53,543 bases of DNA from the NCBI GenBank assembly GCA_019359015.1, contig JAHHID010000051.1, positions 1 through 53,543 on the forward strand, read 5' to 3'. Position numbers and translations under genes: made by a program. A model generated the notes under the pieces. That model was not told the DNA's origin. It saw only the letters and a program-made list of their open reading frames with translations, and did no database searches. Below are positions 17,953 through 27,800 of the stretch, piece after piece; position 1 is the stretch's first letter; every line of letters begins with the position of its first letter. The DNA comes from Spirirestis rafaelensis WJT71-NPBG6. Lineage in GTDB: Bacteria > Cyanobacteriota > Cyanobacteriia > Cyanobacteriales > Nostocaceae.

Positions 17953-18693
17953 TTAAGAACCTTTACTAACAAATACAAATCCCCGCGTCTTACCTGACTC
18001 AGAATCAGTTGTTGCCATCGCTTTCCACAAGTCTGCTGCTCTTACCCACACGGGGGGATATTTGTAACGCGAAACATCTAAAATTAAAAACCTATCTGTC
18101 TGCTCATTGTACGCCGCTAAGGGTGAGATATGCCCGCCTTTTTCTTGCCCAATTTCTTTGCGTAAGTAGTTAATTAAAATGAAATTTCCCGGCTGTTTTA
18201 AATTCTCTGCTGCTAAAGAGCGAAACTTTTCTATACTAGTGTCAGCAGCATGATAAACATTAACTTTGACGTTATAACTTGCTAATAATCCACCAATTTG
18301 GTCTAAAGTCATACCTTTTTGAGAAACAACCTCAGCCGGAAGGACTTTTTTAGTTTTTTCATTGCTAAAAAAGTTTTCTTGAGTAAATACTCGATAGGGT
18401 TTATATTGCGGTACTTCTGGTGCGGGTATTCCTAAACTATTTAACACCATCACAATACTAGCTACCCCACAATATGCTTGATTGTTTTGAGTAACAAACT
18501 GCGTGCTTAGGGGGAAAAAATCTTCTCTAGATTTACTGTCAATTAATAACTTTTCTCCTTCATCTGAGTTGAAGCCAATCAAATTAGGTGAAAGAGGTAG
18601 GGTTTGAGAAAGAACACTTCCACTCGCAAGACAAAACCAAACAATACTAGCTTGAACTGATGTTTTGATAACTTGGCGTAAATTGGTATTCAT
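17953..18693 (-). CDS. phytochelatin synthase-like gamma-glutamyl-cysteine dipeptidyl transferase (NsPCS type)
   Basis: About 246 residues, a half-length prokaryotic phytochelatin synthase. The papain-like triad is visible: Cys75 in QAYCGVASIVMVLNS, His188 in GGHISPLAAY and Asp206 in FLILDVSRYKYPPVWV; Arg237 follows in KTRGFVF. Each lies five residues after the Nostoc NsPCS residues as remembered (Cys70, His183, Asp201, Arg232), a consistent offset. NsPCS mainly removes glycine from glutathione and makes little phytochelatin, so the same is expected here. An N-terminal hydrophobic stretch (ASIVWFCLASGSVLS) suggests export or membrane attachment. A GTG four codons upstream (18705) is an alternative start. 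It lies 60 bp downstream of the betaine transporter genes on the same strand. Confidence 0.93.
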   Translation of the reverse strand: MNTNLRQVIKTSVQASIVWFCLASGSVLSQTLPLSPNLIGFNSDEGEKLLIDSKSREDFFPLSTQFVTQNNQAYCGVASIVMVLNSLGIPAPEVPQYKPYRVFTQENFFSNEKTKKVLPAEVVSQKGMTLDQIGGLLASYNVKVNVYHAADTSIEKFRSLAAENLKQPGNFILINYLRKEIGQEKGGHISPLAAYNEQTDRFLILDVSRYKYPPVWVRAADLWKAMATTDSESGKTRGFVFVSKGS

Positions 18694-18765
18694 AAATTCA
18701 GTCACTCATAAAAATTTTGTAGTAAGCACTTTACTGCTTAAATTACATGAGCAATAAACTGCTGA

Positions 18766-19698
18766 TTACGAATTGCTAATACTATCTTTGGGTGAAGCTA
18801 AACCCTTAGATTTGCGAAACTGGCGTACAACGTCTTTGATATCTTGTAATTCACCCTCAACCAGATAATTTAATTGTCGCATTTCATCAGCAGTAATTCT
18901 ACCAGAAAGTTGAGCGATCGCTTTTTTGACTTCCGGATATTTTTTCAAAGTTGCTTGACGCACAATCGGTGCTGCTTCATAAGGAGGAAAATACTGCTTA
19001 TCATCTTTTAGCACCACCAAACCCAAGCGGGCAATCTGTCCATCAGTGGAATTACCATTTATCATGTCTACTTGTTTTTGCAGCAAAGCCCGATATATTA
19101 ACCCCAACTCCATCAAGCGGGGAGATTTAGCAAAGCGTAAATCATAAGTTTTCGCTAATCCGGGAAAACCATCTTCCCTTTCCACAAATTCATAGCCAAA
19201 ACCACCACGCCATTGAGGTGTATATTCAGCAGCTTGGGAAAGAGTTTGAATATTGTAGCGCTTTGCATCTTCACCGCGAATAATCATTGCAAAAGTGTTT
19301 TCAAAACCCAAAGGTCTCATTACTTCTAAATTGAATTTCTGCGCGTAAGCTTGTTTCAACTTTTCGTAAACTACTTTTGGATCGTTTATAACTTTTTGCT
19401 TCAATATACTTGTAAAAGCCGTGCCTGTATACTCAACATACGCATCAATTTTGCCAGCAATCAGAGCATTGTGTGTCACCAAAGCACTAGTAAAGCGGCG
19501 ACGTTCGACTTTGAAATTAGTTGTGGTTTCAATTTGCTGTGCTAATAGTTCGCTTAAAATATCTTGCTCAGTGAAGCCTTTAGAAGCAACAACAATCTCA
19601 GCACTACTTTTATTATTGGAATTAAGCTGACAACTTGCCAGTGAAACTATTAAAGCAAAAGTTAAAAAGCAGAATACAAAAAATCTTTGAACATTCAT
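18766..19698 (-). CDS. glycine betaine/choline-type substrate-binding lipoprotein (OpuCC/OsmF type)
   Basis: A 310-residue extracytoplasmic binding protein. The N-terminal lipoprotein signal ends in LASC with the lipidated Cys23. The mature part starts IVVASKGFTEQDILSELLAQ and includes VEYTGTAFTSIL, the typical layout of OpuCC/OsmF/ProX-like quaternary-ammonium binders. It is the last gene of an ATPase-permease-binding protein operon, 1 bp after the permease stop. Osmoprotectant uptake is the likely role; the exact ligand is not deducible without the aromatic cage being modelled. Confidence 0.92.
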   Translation of the reverse strand: MNVQRFFVFCFLTFALIVSLASCQLNSNNKSSAEIVVASKGFTEQDILSELLAQQIETTTNFKVERRRFTSALVTHNALIAGKIDAYVEYTGTAFTSILKQKVINDPKVVYEKLKQAYAQKFNLEVMRPLGFENTFAMIIRGEDAKRYNIQTLSQAAEYTPQWRGGFGYEFVEREDGFPGLAKTYDLRFAKSPRLMELGLIYRALLQKQVDMINGNSTDGQIARLGLVVLKDDKQYFPPYEAAPIVRQATLKKYPEVKKAIAQLSGRITADEMRQLNYLVEGELQDIKDVVRQFRKSKGLASPKDSISNS

Positions 19699-19699
19699 G

Positions 19700-20332
19700 T
19701 TAATTTTTAACTTTTAATTTACTTTCTAGCAAACCAATAGCAAAATCTGCAATTAAAGCAATTACCGCTGCTGGAACTGCGCCAGCTAAAATTAAATCAT
19801 TATTTACAACTGAAATTCCGCGAAAAATTAACTCACCCAAACCACCAGCACCAATTGCCGCTGCGATGGTTGCAATACCAATAGCAATCACCGTCGCTAC
19901 GCGCACACCCGCGAGAATCACTTGCATTGCCAAGGGAATCTCAACTTGCAACAACAATTGTCTATCTGTCATTCCCATACCCCGTCCAGCTTCCCGAATA
20001 GCTGGATCGACATTAGTAATACCAGTATAAGTGTTGCGAATGATCGGTAAGAATGAATATAAAGTAAGTGCAACAATTGCTGGAGTTGCGCCAATTCCGC
20101 CAATAAATGGCACAGGAATAAGTAAGCCAAATAGCGCCAAACTGGGAATTGTTTGCAGAATATTTGCAATAATAAGAATTGGTTGGCGCAGGCTAGTTAT
20201 GCGGGTAATTAAAATGCCTAAGGGAATGCCTATAAGTATGGCAATTACAATTGCAATGCTTACCAAAAATAAGTGTTCTAGTGTATGCTGGAGGATTTCT
20301 GGAGCGTATTTGATGAGGAAGAAATTGTTCAT
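19700..20332 (-). CDS. osmoprotectant ABC transporter permease (OpuCB/OsmW type)
   Basis: A 210-residue inner-membrane permease with about five or six helices, for example HLFLVSIAIVIAILIGIPLG near the N-terminus. The coupling loop is EAGRGMGMTDRQLLLQVEIPLA, the EAA motif of binding-protein-dependent permeases, followed by AGVRVATVIAIGIATIAAAIG. It overlaps the ATPase stop by 4 nt (ATGA), so the two are translationally coupled. Only one permease gene is present, so it presumably forms a homodimer. Confidence 0.93.
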   Translation of the reverse strand: MNNFFLIKYAPEILQHTLEHLFLVSIAIVIAILIGIPLGILITRITSLRQPILIIANILQTIPSLALFGLLIPVPFIGGIGATPAIVALTLYSFLPIIRNTYTGITNVDPAIREAGRGMGMTDRQLLLQVEIPLAMQVILAGVRVATVIAIGIATIAAAIGAGGLGELIFRGISVVNNDLILAGAVPAAVIALIADFAIGLLESKLKVKN

Positions 20333-21099
20333 AAACTGTCTTTAGAGAAGGTTTCCAGGGTACGCAGACATTCAATAAAGGCAAGGGCTTCTGGATGAGG
20401 CGATCGCCTAAATTCTGTCGGCGTATCTAATACTATCAATTCTCCTCCATACATTAAACCAATCCTTGATGCCAAAACAAAAGCTTCTTGAATATCATGC
20501 GTGACAAAAACAACTGTCTTGCCTAATTCTTGTTGTAACCTTCTAAATTCTTGTTGCAATTCTAAGCGTGTAATTGGATCGAGTGCGCCGAAGGGTTCAT
20601 CCATCATTAAAACGGGCGGATCGGCTGCTAATGCTCTTGCCACACCCACCCTTTGTCTTTGCCCTCCCGAAAGTTCATGAGGATATCTTTGCGCGAATTG
20701 TTCGGGATTTAAACCGACTAATTGCAACAATTCATAAACTCGCGTTTTAATTTGTTTCGATTTCCAACCTTCTAAAGAAGGAACTAAACCTACATTTCGT
20801 TCAACAGTGAAATGAGGAAATAAACCAGTTTCTTGAATTACATAACCAATCTTGCGCCGGAGTTTAATTTCATTCCATTGAGTTGTGGGAATACCATCAA
20901 ATAAAACTTCGCCTTTTGTGGGAATAAACAGGCGATTAATTAATTTCATTGTCGTAGTTTTGCCGCTTCCACTGCGTCCAAGTAATACCAATGCTTCTCC
21001 TTGACGGATGGTGAAGTTGAGATTTGATACTAACGGGCGATTATTGCGGCTAAAGGTGACATTGCGAAATTCGACAGCGATTTGGTTATTTTGCGGCAT
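20329..21099 (-). CDS. osmoprotectant ABC transporter ATP-binding protein (OpuCA/OsmV type)
   Basis: A 256-residue ATPase with Walker A LLGRSGSGKTTTMK, the Q-loop in IGYVIQETGLFPHFTVERNV, signature LSGGQRQRVGVARALAADPP, Walker B VLMMDEPFGALDP and switch His VFVTHDIQEA. The regulatory CBS pair found in OpuA/OpuCA of Bacillus is absent; the protein stops soon after the ABC domain. First gene of the three-gene betaine transporter operon. Confidence 0.93.
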   Translation of the reverse strand: MPQNNQIAVEFRNVTFSRNNRPLVSNLNFTIRQGEALVLLGRSGSGKTTTMKLINRLFIPTKGEVLFDGIPTTQWNEIKLRRKIGYVIQETGLFPHFTVERNVGLVPSLEGWKSKQIKTRVYELLQLVGLNPEQFAQRYPHELSGGQRQRVGVARALAADPPVLMMDEPFGALDPITRLELQQEFRRLQQELGKTVVFVTHDIQEAFVLASRIGLMYGGELIVLDTPTEFRRSPHPEALAFIECLRTLETFSKDSL

Positions 21100-21162
21100 G
21101 GGTAATTGGTGCAGGGTGGCTTTATGTCATTATGTGATGATTTTGCCGCTTGCGATGTCAGC

Positions 21163-21738
21163 CTACCAAACCTCAGTTAAGTCTAAGACAAATCCCGGTA
21201 GTAAATTTTCTCCTGATAAAGTGGCAGGATTATCTAATATTTCTACATCCTGATTTTGCCTGTATATCTCGACCTTGCGGTTTTTTCTGTCAATTAACCA
21301 CCCTAAAGTAGCTCCATTTTCTTTGTATTCCTGCATCTTTGCTCGCAATGTGTCCATGCTGTCAGAAGGAGAACGTAATTCTACAACAAAATCTGGGCAT
21401 ATAGGCGCAAAACCTTCTCGTTGTTGGGGTGTAAGTGCTTCCCAACGTTGTAGTTTAATCCAAGACGCATCGGGAGAGCGATCGGCTCCATTTGCTAAGT
21501 GAAAACCCGTAGAAGAATTAAACGCTTTACCCAGTTTAGTTTGACGGTTCCACAACCAAAGCTGCCCTTCAATATCTAAGTTGCGGTTGCCCGTATCGCT
21601 TCCAGTAGGAGGCATGACAATTAATTCTCCAGCTGCGGTTCTCTCTAGCTTTAAATCACGGTTAACAGTAGCGAGTTCCTGGAATTGGTCGTGACTCACT
21701 TTGAATGCTTGGGGAATGGCAATGTTAAAGTTGAGCAT
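21163..21738 (-). CDS. Uma2 family endonuclease (DUF820)
   Basis: A 191-residue PD-(D/E)XK-fold protein of the Uma2 family, which is strongly expanded in cyanobacteria. Seen: RTAAGELIVMPPTGSDTGNR, then GADRSPDASWI, the core PDFVVELRSPSDSMD containing the Asp-x-Val-Glu-Leu catalytic strand, and GWLIDRKNRKVEIYR. DNA targets are unknown. It is a single gene, probably horizontally mobile or part of the general expansion, 63 bp upstream of the transporter operon on the same strand. Confidence 0.9.
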   Translation of the reverse strand: MLNFNIAIPQAFKVSHDQFQELATVNRDLKLERTAAGELIVMPPTGSDTGNRNLDIEGQLWLWNRQTKLGKAFNSSTGFHLANGADRSPDASWIKLQRWEALTPQQREGFAPICPDFVVELRSPSDSMDTLRAKMQEYKENGATLGWLIDRKNRKVEIYRQNQDVEILDNPATLSGENLLPGFVLDLTEVW

Positions 21739-21934
21739 AAAGCCTCTGTTGCGGCAGGAATTGCAGGCTGTTACTTAATCTATGGTGTCATAGATACGCA
21801 ATCTAATATGCAATTAAAATTTTTCGTTTATTATCTAGACGAGTAATGTTGGGTTTCATGTTGTTAAACCCAACAATTCATTAGTTACAAACTTGAGTTT
21901 CATTCCTCAACGCAACCTAGATTATGCTTAAAAA

Positions 21935-22360
21935 TTACTGCGGTAAAAACACACGCTCAAAAGGTTGGCGACGATAGCGACGATAAATATCGAAGTCTTT
22001 ATCAAGAGTAGCGATCGCACTAATATTCAAACGCTCAGAAACAGCCACCAATGACAAATCTGCAAAATCTCCTGGTAAACTAGCGTACTGAGTATTAAGT
22101 TCGGCAATACGGGCAAAATCCTCAACTATCAACGATTCACATTCATACAAACGAATAGCTACATCAGATAAAAACTCATTTTGCACGCGCGAATTAGGAG
22201 CAAGCAAATACATCACTTCGGTAATACAAGCTTCTGTAGTTATGAGCCTGCTTGTAGAGTCTGCAAGAAAGTCTTGGACTTGGACATGATAGCTGTCTCT
22301 TGCATTGTAATAGGCTACCAGTAAAGAGCTATCAACAAGAATAACAGGGTAATAAGTCAT
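21935..22360 (-). CDS. PIN-domain toxin (VapC type)
   Basis: A 141-residue PIN-domain RNase. Acidic active-site residues are D10 (ILVDSSLLVAYY), the Glu in ACITEVMYLL and the Asp pair near LPGDFADLSLVAVSE, with a late TLDKDFDIYR. VapC toxins cleave RNA until bound by their antitoxin. Its ATG overlaps the stop of the antitoxin gene by 4 nt, the usual coupled antitoxin-first order. Confidence 0.9.
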   Translation of the reverse strand: MTYYPVILVDSSLLVAYYNARDSYHVQVQDFLADSTSRLITTEACITEVMYLLAPNSRVQNEFLSDVAIRLYECESLIVEDFARIAELNTQYASLPGDFADLSLVAVSERLNISAIATLDKDFDIYRRYRRQPFERVFLPQ

Positions 22361-22632
22361 GCTTCTTGCTTCTGCTGGCTTTGTTCATACCGTTTCTGGA
22401 AATACTCCGCAAGATACTTGGATCTTGCATCACGGTCAGATAAATCACTAGGACCTTCAAGTAAATGCTCAGGATGCCCACCCCGCCGTTCTAAAAAGGT
22501 CTTACGCGGCTGCAAGCTTTGCCAATGTTCATGCAACAGGCGTTTTATCAATTCATTACTTGTTATTTTTTCTTGCGCGAGAATCTCTACTAAATACTTC
22601 TCAGCTTCGTCATCCAAATTTACGTTGAGCAT
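22357..22632 (-). CDS. VapB-like antitoxin
   Basis: A 91-residue protein starting MLNVNLDDEAEKYLVEIL, consistent with a short ribbon-helix-helix or related DNA-binding N-terminus (ITSNELIKRLLHEHW as the helical part). The charged C-terminal tail (SKYLAEYFQKRYEQSQQKQ) would thread along the toxin. It precedes and overlaps the PIN toxin. Autoregulation by the complex is expected from the family; no operator was identified. Confidence 0.85.
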   Translation of the reverse strand: MLNVNLDDEAEKYLVEILAQEKITSNELIKRLLHEHWQSLQPRKTFLERRGGHPEHLLEGPSDLSDRDARSKYLAEYFQKRYEQSQQKQEA

Positions 22633-22680
22633 AACAATTCCTGCCTTTTATTTAGAGTATATAATTCATTTTTGCGCCTT

Positions 22681-22816
22681 AAGCCCCTCAGACTGGAAGT
22701 CTGGGGCTATACAAACAAAGCCTGCCTTGTCTACGACACGCTACGCGAACGCGGACTCTATCAAGCCTGCCTTGTCTACGACACGCTACGCGAACGCAGG
22801 CTTTGTTTGTGTGCCC
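22681..22816. repeat. compound dispersed repeat with duplicated 35-bp insert
   Basis: A hairpin AGACTGGAAGTCT-type stem is followed by a perfect 15-bp inverted repeat, ACAAACAAAGCCTGC (22711-22725) and its complement (22796-22810). Between them lie two 35-bp direct copies (22718-22752 and 22763-22797) containing CTACGACACGCTACGCGAAC. The outer parts match the palindrome family at 13344 and 17071. Small ORFs across this stretch are repeat artefacts. Confidence 0.8.
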
Positions 22817-22885
22817 GTAAACTCCGCGAATTCTATTCGCTTGGTATTTGGGTAACAATTATTGGGCATAATATCCAATATTTAC

Positions 22886-24724
22886 CTACATACTTTGCTT
22901 GTATTCTTCTAATAGTTGCGGAATATAATCATATCCATCTACGCCAATTACGGCGATGATTTTTGGACGATGTTGTTGCAATGCATTTTCAAAAGCTTCC
23001 GCACCCATTTGTCCTTGTAAAATTGTCAGTAACGCGGCTGCTTTACGCCACTCTTGAGAAGTAATTTGATTTAGCAAATACATTCCCAGACAACCTGTAT
23101 AAATTGCTCTATTAAAACTTGCCATGCTGTAATTTGCTTCAGCTAAATTCGCTAAATTTAAACCTTGTAAATATAAATCACCGGATGTTTGCGCTGTGTT
23201 AAAACCGTCTTCTAAGTGTTTGATGGCGAGTTGTGGTTGTTCTGTTACTAAGTAGGCAATTCCTAAGCTGCTAACACACAATGCTTTACTTTGAATATCG
23301 CCTAATTGTTCTGATAACTTTAAGCCTTGTTGCAAATAGTTAATTGCCATTTCATAAGTTTCTGGTTCAATTTCTTTGAGCTGCTGCGCTTGCATAACTT
23401 CGCTGTAGCCTAAATTTACCAGTGCGTTTGCTTCTCCGGTGCGATCGCCTGCTTGTCTACTGAGTATTAATGCGCGTTGACTGTTGTTAATCGCTTCGGC
23501 ATAATTTTCAGATGCCACAAAAGTACGGCTGAGATGGTTGAGATTAGCTATTTCACAAGGGCGATCGCCTGCATTTCTAGCTATCTCTAAAGCTTGCTGA
23601 TGAAATTGGAGCGAGCGATCATATTGCCCCATTGCTCGCTGTGAATAACCTAAAAGTGTCAAAATACGCGCTTTTTCTTGGGTTCCCTCGGCTTGTCGCA
23701 GCGGTTCATCTAAATAATCTAAAGCATCTCGTAAATAACTTCCCGAAAATGAAGCGAAAATTCCCCCGTATAAGGGAAAGTACGCACGCTGGGCAAAGGT
23801 TCGCAAAATTTGTAACAACACTTGCGAAGATGCATTACTATAGCGGCTTATACCCTCAAAACCATTTGCTAACTGATTCCAAATGGCGGCAAATGTCAAG
23901 AAAGTTGAAATAGATAACTTTGAACCGGCTTTGACGTTGTAAGCTTGTTGGTCAAACCAGTTAACTAACCCGCGCTGCAAGTACTGCAACACCAATGTTA
24001 ATTCCACCCAGTCACTATCTGTAATAAAGCGTTGCTGTTGGGCAAATTCAATCGCCGACTGTTCCATTGCCAGCGTGTGAAAAAGTGCTTGAATTAAAGG
24101 GCTATTAACTGTCTTTTCCCAACTTGCCCAAGGACCATTTTCACCGGGTACACCGCCAAATCCGATTGATGAGCGGTTTTGCTCATACATCCAGCCGAGC
24201 AAATTATCAGAAAGTCGTTGCCAAGATGCTAAACCACGGATGATACCTTCTGATAGTTGCAGAATTTCTTGATTTTCAGAACCCTGCTGTAGAGATTTTG
24301 CCAACTGCTGAAGTTGTTGTAAGTTCAGAGGATACTTTCGGTTCGGGTCAATGACGCGCATTAATGCCGCAAGCCGATCGCCTGCATCTGCGGTAATTTC
24401 TTTAACGGAGGAGGCGATCGCATTGTTAGCTTTATTTTGCTCTTGGGTGCGTTGCCATTGATTTTCAATCGTCTTGATTGCTCTTAAACTGCGGGTAGCT
24501 TTCGCTTTTTTCAGTTCATCTTTTTCTGAGTCTACCAAGCTCTGGGCGGCAGCGAGGCGATCGCTCAAAGCTAACTCAAAAACTTCACCCGTCCCCGAAC
24601 TTACCCCCTTGAGCAACATTTGATAAACTTGCTCAACAGAGCTAATCTTACCCTTGAGGGTAGTTTGGACAATTTCATCGATTAAGGCTAGATAGCGATC
24701 GCGCAATGACAGAGAATCTGACAC
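22886..24724 (-). CDS. TPR-repeat protein
   Basis: A 612-residue, all-helical, apparently cytoplasmic protein without signal or membrane segments. The first 330 residues are a cyanobacterial conserved helical region of unknown function (starting MSDSLSLRDRYLALIDEIVQ). Then come TPR units of the kinesin-light-chain-like type, for example ARILTLLGYSQRAMGQYDRS, ANALVNLGYSEVMQAQQLKE and ALCVSSLGIAYLVTEQPQLA. A scaffold or adaptor function is inferred. Its C-terminus (GVDGYDYIPQLLEEYKQSM) is distinct. The gene is monocistronic, bordered by repeats on both sides. Confidence 0.8.
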   Translation of the reverse strand: MSDSLSLRDRYLALIDEIVQTTLKGKISSVEQVYQMLLKGVSSGTGEVFELALSDRLAAAQSLVDSEKDELKKAKATRSLRAIKTIENQWQRTQEQNKANNAIASSVKEITADAGDRLAALMRVIDPNRKYPLNLQQLQQLAKSLQQGSENQEILQLSEGIIRGLASWQRLSDNLLGWMYEQNRSSIGFGGVPGENGPWASWEKTVNSPLIQALFHTLAMEQSAIEFAQQQRFITDSDWVELTLVLQYLQRGLVNWFDQQAYNVKAGSKLSISTFLTFAAIWNQLANGFEGISRYSNASSQVLLQILRTFAQRAYFPLYGGIFASFSGSYLRDALDYLDEPLRQAEGTQEKARILTLLGYSQRAMGQYDRSLQFHQQALEIARNAGDRPCEIANLNHLSRTFVASENYAEAINNSQRALILSRQAGDRTGEANALVNLGYSEVMQAQQLKEIEPETYEMAINYLQQGLKLSEQLGDIQSKALCVSSLGIAYLVTEQPQLAIKHLEDGFNTAQTSGDLYLQGLNLANLAEANYSMASFNRAIYTGCLGMYLLNQITSQEWRKAAALLTILQGQMGAEAFENALQQHRPKIIAVIGVDGYDYIPQLLEEYKQSM

Positions 24725-24782
24725 TTTAGCTAATAGAAAAGGTTACGTTAATTCTCATTTTAGTCATTGTTGGGGAATAGGG

Positions 24783-24880
24783 AGAGCGGAGGAGGGGGGG
24801 AGGGGGAGATGGGGAGAAAGAAGAATTATTCTCCTTGTCTCCTGTCTCCTTGTCTCCTGCCTCCTGTCTCCTGCCTCCTC
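24783..24880. repeat. short tandem repeats: G-rich arm, AT spacer, C-rich arm
   Basis: GGGGAG-type repeats are followed by a short AT-rich spacer and then TCTCCTTGTCTCCTGTCTCC-type repeats, i.e. roughly complementary arms able to fold back. It lies between the 3' end of the hybrid kinase and the 5' end of the TPR gene. Similar blocks occur at 35049, 43057, 47015 and 52562. Confidence 0.8.
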
Positions 24881-24881
24881 T

Positions 24882-27800
24882 TCAAGTCCTTCCAGCAAGA
24901 TTTGCTACCACTGCCGCTAGTTCGGCTTGATTGATTGGCTTGGGAACGTGTAGCTGAAAGCCTGCTAAAAGCGCCTGTGTGCGGTCTTCTGCCCTAGCAT
25001 AAGCTGTCAGGGCTACGGCGGGAATCCGTCCTCCTTGCTCTTCTTCAAGCTCCCTCAGTTTACGAATTAGGGCGTAACCATTTTCTCCTGGCATCCCGAT
25101 ATCGCTTACCAAGACATCAGGCTGAAATGCTTGCAAGGCAACAAGTGCTTCAATTGCAGATGCGGCTGCCATTACTTGTACTCCTAATGGTTCTAGCATT
25201 GTGGCGATTAACTCGCGGGCATCAACTTCATCATCCACGACAAGCACCCGCAAGCCTTCAAGGGTTGGCAAACATTTTTCAACTACTTTATTTGCCTCAG
25301 TGGGTGATAATTGCTCTGGTGTAGTTGGCGGTGCGATCGCAGCTTTACAAGGTAGAGTAACAATAAACGTTGCTCCGTGTCCGATTCCTGGACTTTCGGC
25401 GCGGACTGTGCCACCATGCAATTCTGCCAAATGACGGACGATCGCCAGTCCTAATCCAAGTCCACCATGCGATCGCGTGCTAGAACTATCTGCCTGACGG
25501 AAACGCTCAAATACATAAGGCAAGAAATCGGCAGCAATTCCCTCTCCGGTATCTCTGACCCGAATTTGCACATCTGAATCAATCTGCACTAGTTGCACAT
25601 CCACCTTTCCCCCGTGGGGTGTGAATTTGATGGCGTTAGAAAGCAAATTCCAGACAATTTGTTGCAAGCGGTTGGCATCGCCTAAAACTAATCCTAATGA
25701 TGAATCGGATATACTTTGAAGGCGAATTTCTTTAACCTCAGCTGCTGGACGCACAATATCAAGTGCTGCTTCCACAACTTTTATCAGTTTTACTGGTATG
25801 ACTTTCAGATTAAGCTTACCAGTGATAATGCGCGATACGTCCAAAACATCTTCAATTAATATTTTCAAGGTTTTGGTATTGCGGTCAATTGTTTCTAGCG
25901 CACGAGTTGTGGTAGTTTCATCAAACTTACGGGTAGTTAGTAGCTGCGTCCAGCCAAACATCGCATTTAGGGGAGTACGCAGTTCATGAGAAAGTGTAGC
26001 TAAAAACTCGTCTTTCAAGCGATTTGCTGTTTCAGCTTCGGTGCGTGCGGCTTTTTCTCGAAGTAGCAGTTGTTCGCGTTCTTGCTCTGCTTTCTTGCGA
26101 TCGCTAATATCGTTAATTAAAGCAACAAATCCTTCTACCGCTTTTTCTTTATTAAACTGGGGAACGTAAGAAACCTCAACATAACGGCTTGCGCCATCTT
26201 TATCGGATACTTTAGTTTCGTAAGTGACTTCTTCTCCTGATAATACTGCTTCTATATAAGGACGAATTGACTCATAAACTGACTCGTCCACAAATTCTTG
26301 AATATGCTTACCATAAATTTCCGAAGCGGGAACGCCATACCATTCTTCATATTTCTGATTATTAAATCGATAGCGTTGCTGGGAATCGACATAAGAAATT
26401 AGAACCGGTACAGCATTTGTAATCAAGCGCAGTTGTTCTTCTCGTTGACGCAGCGCTTCTTGTGTTCGTTTGTGTTCGCTTAAATCTAGAGAAAATACTA
26501 TTGTCTGTCCAACGCCGCTAGATTCCTGCAACAATGCACCACCAATTAGAATGGGGACACGACTACCATCTTTGCGGATGTATTCTTTCTCAAAAGGTGT
26601 GGTGCTTCCATGCATTCTTGTTTGTTCTAATGCTTGTACCTGCAAATCGTGGTATTCTGGTGGTGTCATTTCATCCCAGCGTATTTCCCCGGAGTGCAGT
26701 TCTTCACGGGTATAACCTATCATATTTAGGAAATAGTCGTTGGCGTAGCTTATCCCCCCGCTAAAGTCACCAATAGCCACCCCAAAAATATTTGATTCTA
26801 CTAGTAGCCGAAAACGCTTCTCGCTTTCAACCAATGCTATTTCCGTTTGTTTGCGTTCTGTGATGTCTCGCTGAGTTCCCCATGCTCTAATTAAAACGCC
26901 ATTTTCGACAATTCCAACAAGATTATTCACGAAGTACTTAGAATTACCATACTTATCTACTTCATCAGATTCTGCGTCAACTAGTCGGTAGCCAGAGCGA
27001 ATAAAACTACGCAGATATTCTATATTATGGGGATCGCAGGCAACAACAATGTCTCCTAACCTTGTTCCAACAAGTTCTTCGGCACAAGAAAAGCCATACA
27101 TCTGTGCCATGACATGATTACATTCTGCTAAGTAACCATATTGATAAAAATGCTGAATTTGCTCATCTTCGGATAATTCAAGCGAAACTGGCTTTTCTAC
27201 TTCAAAGCGCCAAATAGCTTCTGAACTTTGTTCTACAAAAGCGCGGTAGCGTTCTTCGTTTGTTTTTCGGGCATTCTCTGCGTTTTTATACTGGGTTAAA
27301 TCTAATACAAAACTTATTACCTGTGGATTATTTTCTAAGGTAGCAGAACCTAGTAAAATCGGCACACGGCTATTATCTTTGCGGATGTATTCTTTTTCAA
27401 AAGGATCGTGTACGCCTTTAGATTTTAGTTCGGCAATAGAGCGATCGCTTACTTCAATATATTCCGGTGGTGTCATCTCCCGCCAGCGCACTCGCCCAGA
27501 TATTAAATCCTCACGCGTATAACCTACCATCTTCAAAAAGGCATCGTTAGCCTCGGCGATCGCGCCATCCATATCACCGACAATTACACCAATAATGTTA
27601 GACTCAGCCAAGCGTCTAAAGCGTGACTCGCTCGCTTGTAACTTTTGTAGACTGATCTCTAGGTGCTGTTTGGCAGTGCGTAACTTTGAGGAGAGCGAGC
27701 TAATTAGTATTGTTACTAACAAAAATACACTCAGCTGCACCGCAGTCTCAAAACTACCAACAAACAGCGTTTGGGATGGTTTAATTAAAAAGTAGCCGAT

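Noticed and set aside
22418-22959. Plus-strand ORFs over the VapB gene and the compound repeat
   Set aside because: They are antisense to the antitoxin or translate repeats (VYDTLRERGLYQ-type duplications).
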